A stretch of DNA of 64,000 nt, taken from contig NZ_JACHMD010000001.1 of the NCBI RefSeq assembly GCF_014204835.1, forward strand, positions 1,550,001 to 1,614,000. Direction: 5' to 3'. The notes beneath the pieces were generated by a model that did not search any database, was not told where the DNA came from, and saw only the letters and a program-made list of their open reading frames with translations. Each line of letters starts with the position of its first letter. The first letter of the stretch is position 1. This DNA is from Microbacterium marinum. Its GTDB lineage: Bacteria > Actinomycetota > Actinomycetes > Actinomycetales > Microbacteriaceae. Shown one piece after another: positions 61,199 through 64,000 of the stretch. Position numbers and translations under genes: made by a program.

Positions 61199-62158
61199 TC
61201 ACCACAGTCGCGCCGCGGCGAGCAGGGGCTCGGCCTCGGGATCGAGAACGATGCCCTCTCGGTCGGCACGCGCGGCGAGGTCTCTCGTGAAAGATCCGAG
61301 CAGCCGCCGGTAGGCATCGTCGGGGTGGTGTTCGGCGACCCGGACGAGGGCCGGGACGTCCATGGCGAGGATCAGCGCCACGCGCGCGCGCGCCGCCTCG
61401 CGATGAGCGCCGGAGTCGAGGATCGCGAGGCCTGCCCGCATCCCGTCGAGGTAGTCCTGGAGCACGTCGATACGGTGACGACGCTGCGTGATCGAGGTCC
61501 CGTCGGCGCGCTCACGCCAGTGGACGACGACGTCGGGCACCACATCGATCCCGCGGGCTCGGGAGTACAGCCGCTGCGCCACGACCTGATCCTCGTAGGC
61601 CTTGTCCTCGGTGAAGGCCAGACCTCCCCGACGCCACAGCTCGATCCGGCTGACCTTCGACCAGGCGACGATGTTCCCCGAGACCGCGGGGTGCTCGGCG
61701 AGCGTGGTGCGCTGCCGGGCGGGGTCGGTCGCGGCGGCGACCCAGGGCTGGATGGGGCCGGGGGTGTACACGCCGGCGGCATCCGGTCGCAGTCGCACGT
61801 ACGCGCCGACCGCGATGTCGCTGCCGCTCTCGTCGAGACTTCCCACCAGGGTGGCGAGCGCTCCCGGGGTCATGACGTCGTCGGCGTCGAGGAAGCCGAC
61901 CAGCGGGGTGTCCACGAGCGCCAGTGCCTCGTTGCGCGACGCGCCGAGCCCGCGGGCGACGTCGTGGCTGATCAGCAGGAAACGCGGATCGGATGCCGCG
62001 TGCGCGAAGACCTCGGACGTCTCATCGTGCGAGGCGTCGTCGACGAGGATCGCCTGCCAGCTCGTGTAGGTCTGGCTGCGGAGGGAGTCGAGGGCCTCCG
62101 CGGCGAAGGCGCCCACGTCGCGTCCGGGCACGATGACGGTGACGGTCGGGCTGCTCAT
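61199..62158 (-). CDS. Family 2 glycosyltransferase
   Basis: A 319-residue GT-A fold glycosyltransferase: VTVIVPGRDVG start, the nucleotide-sugar site with VDDASHDET and the DxD-like FLDADDVMTPG. It probably adds sugar to a cell-surface polymer; donor and acceptor unknown. Its ATG overlaps the cysteine desulfurase stop by four nt (ATGA), so it is coupled with nadC and the desulfurase, although no metabolic link is known. Confidence 0.9.
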   Translation of the reverse strand: MSSPTVTVIVPGRDVGAFAAEALDSLRSQTYTSWQAILVDDASHDETSEVFAHAASDPRFLLISHDVARGLGASRNEALALVDTPLVGFLDADDVMTPGALATLVGSLDESGSDIAVGAYVRLRPDAAGVYTPGPIQPWVAAATDPARQRTTLAEHPAVSGNIVAWSKVSRIELWRRGGLAFTEDKAYEDQVVAQRLYSRARGIDVVPDVVVHWRERADGTSITQRRHRIDVLQDYLDGMRAGLAILDSGAHREAARARVALILAMDVPALVRVAEHHPDDAYRRLLGSFTRDLAARADREGIVLDPEAEPLLAAARLW

Positions 62159-63296
62159 CACCGTGATCGTACCGCCGCGACCGCCGCAGCGACGGCGGCG
62201 GCGACGGGTGCGGGATCGCCCGCGGCGTGGTGGCCGAAGGTGAATCGCACCGCCGTCTGCGCGATCTCGGGGGCCACTCCGAGCGCGATCAGGACGTGCG
62301 AGGGCTCGTCGCTCCCAGCGGCGCACGCCGAGCCGCTGGAGGAGACGACGCCGCGCCGCTCGAGCTCGAGGAGCACCGCCTCTCCGGAGACGCCCGCGAA
62401 TGTGAAGCTCGCGGTGCCGGGCAGCCGGTGCTCGGGGTCCCCGGTGACCTCTGCCTCGCGGACGAGTGCGAGCACGCGCGACGCGAAGGCATCGCGCAGC
62501 GTGCCGACGCGGAGGGACGCCTCGACGCGCTCCGCCTCGGCCAGCTCGAGGGCGACGGCGATCGCGACGGCCCCGGCGACGTGCTCCGTGCCGCTGCGGC
62601 GACCGCGCTCCTGTCCACCGCCGTGGAGCAGCGGCTCGAGGGGGATCCGGCCCCGGATCGCGAGCACCCCGGTGCCGTGCGGGGCGCCGAGCTTGTGGCC
62701 CGCGACCGACAGAGCAGCGGCGCCCGTCCCGGCGAGGGGAAGCCAGCCCGCTGCCTGCACGGCATCCAGGTGCAGCGGCACCCGTAGTTCGGCGGTGACG
62801 GCGGCGATCGCGTCGACATCCTGCACCGTGCCGATCTCGTTGTTCGCGTATCCGACGGTGACGAGCACCGTGTCCTCGCGCAGCGCCGCGCGCACCTCGT
62901 CGGGGTCGATGCGCCCGCCCCCGTCGACGGCGACCCGCGTCACCGCGGCGCCGTGCACCCGTTCGAGGTAGTCGCACGACGCCAGGACTGACTCGTGCTC
63001 GAGCGGCGACGTGACGATGTGCGGACGGATGCCGCGTCGCAGCGCGGCCGCGATGGCGACGCCCTTGATCGCGAGGTTGTTCGCCTCGGTGCCGCCGGAG
63101 GTGAACACGATGTCGCCGGGGCGCATCCCGAACACCCGCGCCACCCGCCGGCGTGCGTCGTCGAGAGCGGCAGCCATGTCTTCGCCCACCGTGTGATGGC
63201 TGGAGGCGTTGCCGAACCGGTCGCCGAGAAACGGGAGGATCGCCTCACGCACCTCGGGCCGGACGGGTGCGCTCGCCGCGTGGTCGAGGTACAGCA

Positions 63297-63297
<1 letters not shown>
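62158..63297 (-). CDS. Cysteine desulfurase (NifS/IscS type)
   Basis: A 379-residue PLP enzyme that removes sulfur from cysteine for iron-sulfur clusters or thiolation. PLP-binding Lys in SVAGHKLGAPHGTG (about 207), active Cys in SSGSACAAG (about 326), and the N-terminal YLDHAASAPVRP are present. Placed between nadC and the glycosyltransferase with ATGA overlaps on both sides, it likely supplies the cluster of quinolinate synthase (NadA), which would be encoded upstream beyond the window. Confidence 0.94.

Positions 63298-64000
<703 letters not shown>

Noticed and set aside
62159..62977. N-terminal extension of the glycosyltransferase frame
   Set aside because: It overlaps the cysteine desulfurase in another phase and is Arg-rich shadow sequence; the ATGA overlap start is better.

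Overview
The window is a 64 kb piece of a high-GC actinobacterial chromosome, most likely from the family Microbacteriaceae and close to Microbacterium. This rests on recognised gene families (DUF501, DUF4307, DUF4245, DUF6264, DUF7882, DUF222-HNH proteins, actinobacterial class II fructose bisphosphatase and aldolase), on many GTG/TTG starts, and on dense use of the 9-mer GGATGCCGC/GCGGCATCC, which I associate with this family. No rRNA, CRISPR array, complete prophage, transposase or integrase was seen.

Layout: 1-3342 is core (DUF501, a mycosin-like subtilase, type II NADH dehydrogenase, terminator). A tRNA gene with UAA anticodon and an unusually short variable arm sits at 3427-3499. From its 3' end to about 13.8 kb lies an accessory island: an orphan HsdR-N nuclease, a MazG-like pyrophosphohydrolase overlapping a GIY-YIG/DUF2075 helicase, a three-gene cluster ending in an 823-residue protein with a PD-(D/E)XK motif, two further GIY-YIG proteins and a lipoprotein. 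It looks like a defence island inserted at the tRNA. A truncated AlkD-like gene (13830-14303) and two DUF222-HNH paralogues with a shared 86-bp leader (14449-19770) follow, enclosing small housekeeping genes.

19.8-47.7 kb is mostly core: the MesD/MesX methionine synthase pair, lemA, an AI-2E family exporter, ilvA, greA, uppS, phoH2, a tight reverse-strand run xseA-xseB-DUF4245-carbonic anhydrase-fumC-histidine kinase-response regulator, ispH, a secreted multi-repeat M23 protein, fbaA, glpX, rmuC with an exonuclease, ychF, two lipoproteins and an ECF sigma factor with a membrane partner.

47.7-64 kb holds a PspC-linked NarL-type two-component system with two membrane proteins, a VOC protein divergent from a WYL regulator, an alpha/beta hydrolase lacking the nucleophilic serine, a small gene broken by an in-frame TGA, a DUF7882 protein, a CopC-like protein, a PfpI-family protein, a 40-residue Cys-rich peptide, MFS and ABC exporters, and a reverse-strand nadC-cysteine desulfurase-glycosyltransferase operon that runs off the right edge.

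Several terminators are built from inverted copies of the GGATGCCGC word, much as uptake sequences are in Neisseria and Haemophilus. The strongest candidates for undescribed biology are the island gene sets, this repeated word, and the alternative-pairing leader of phoH2. No gene-free stretch longer than 300 bases was found; the longest are 21896-22160, 13582-13829 and 14304-14534.
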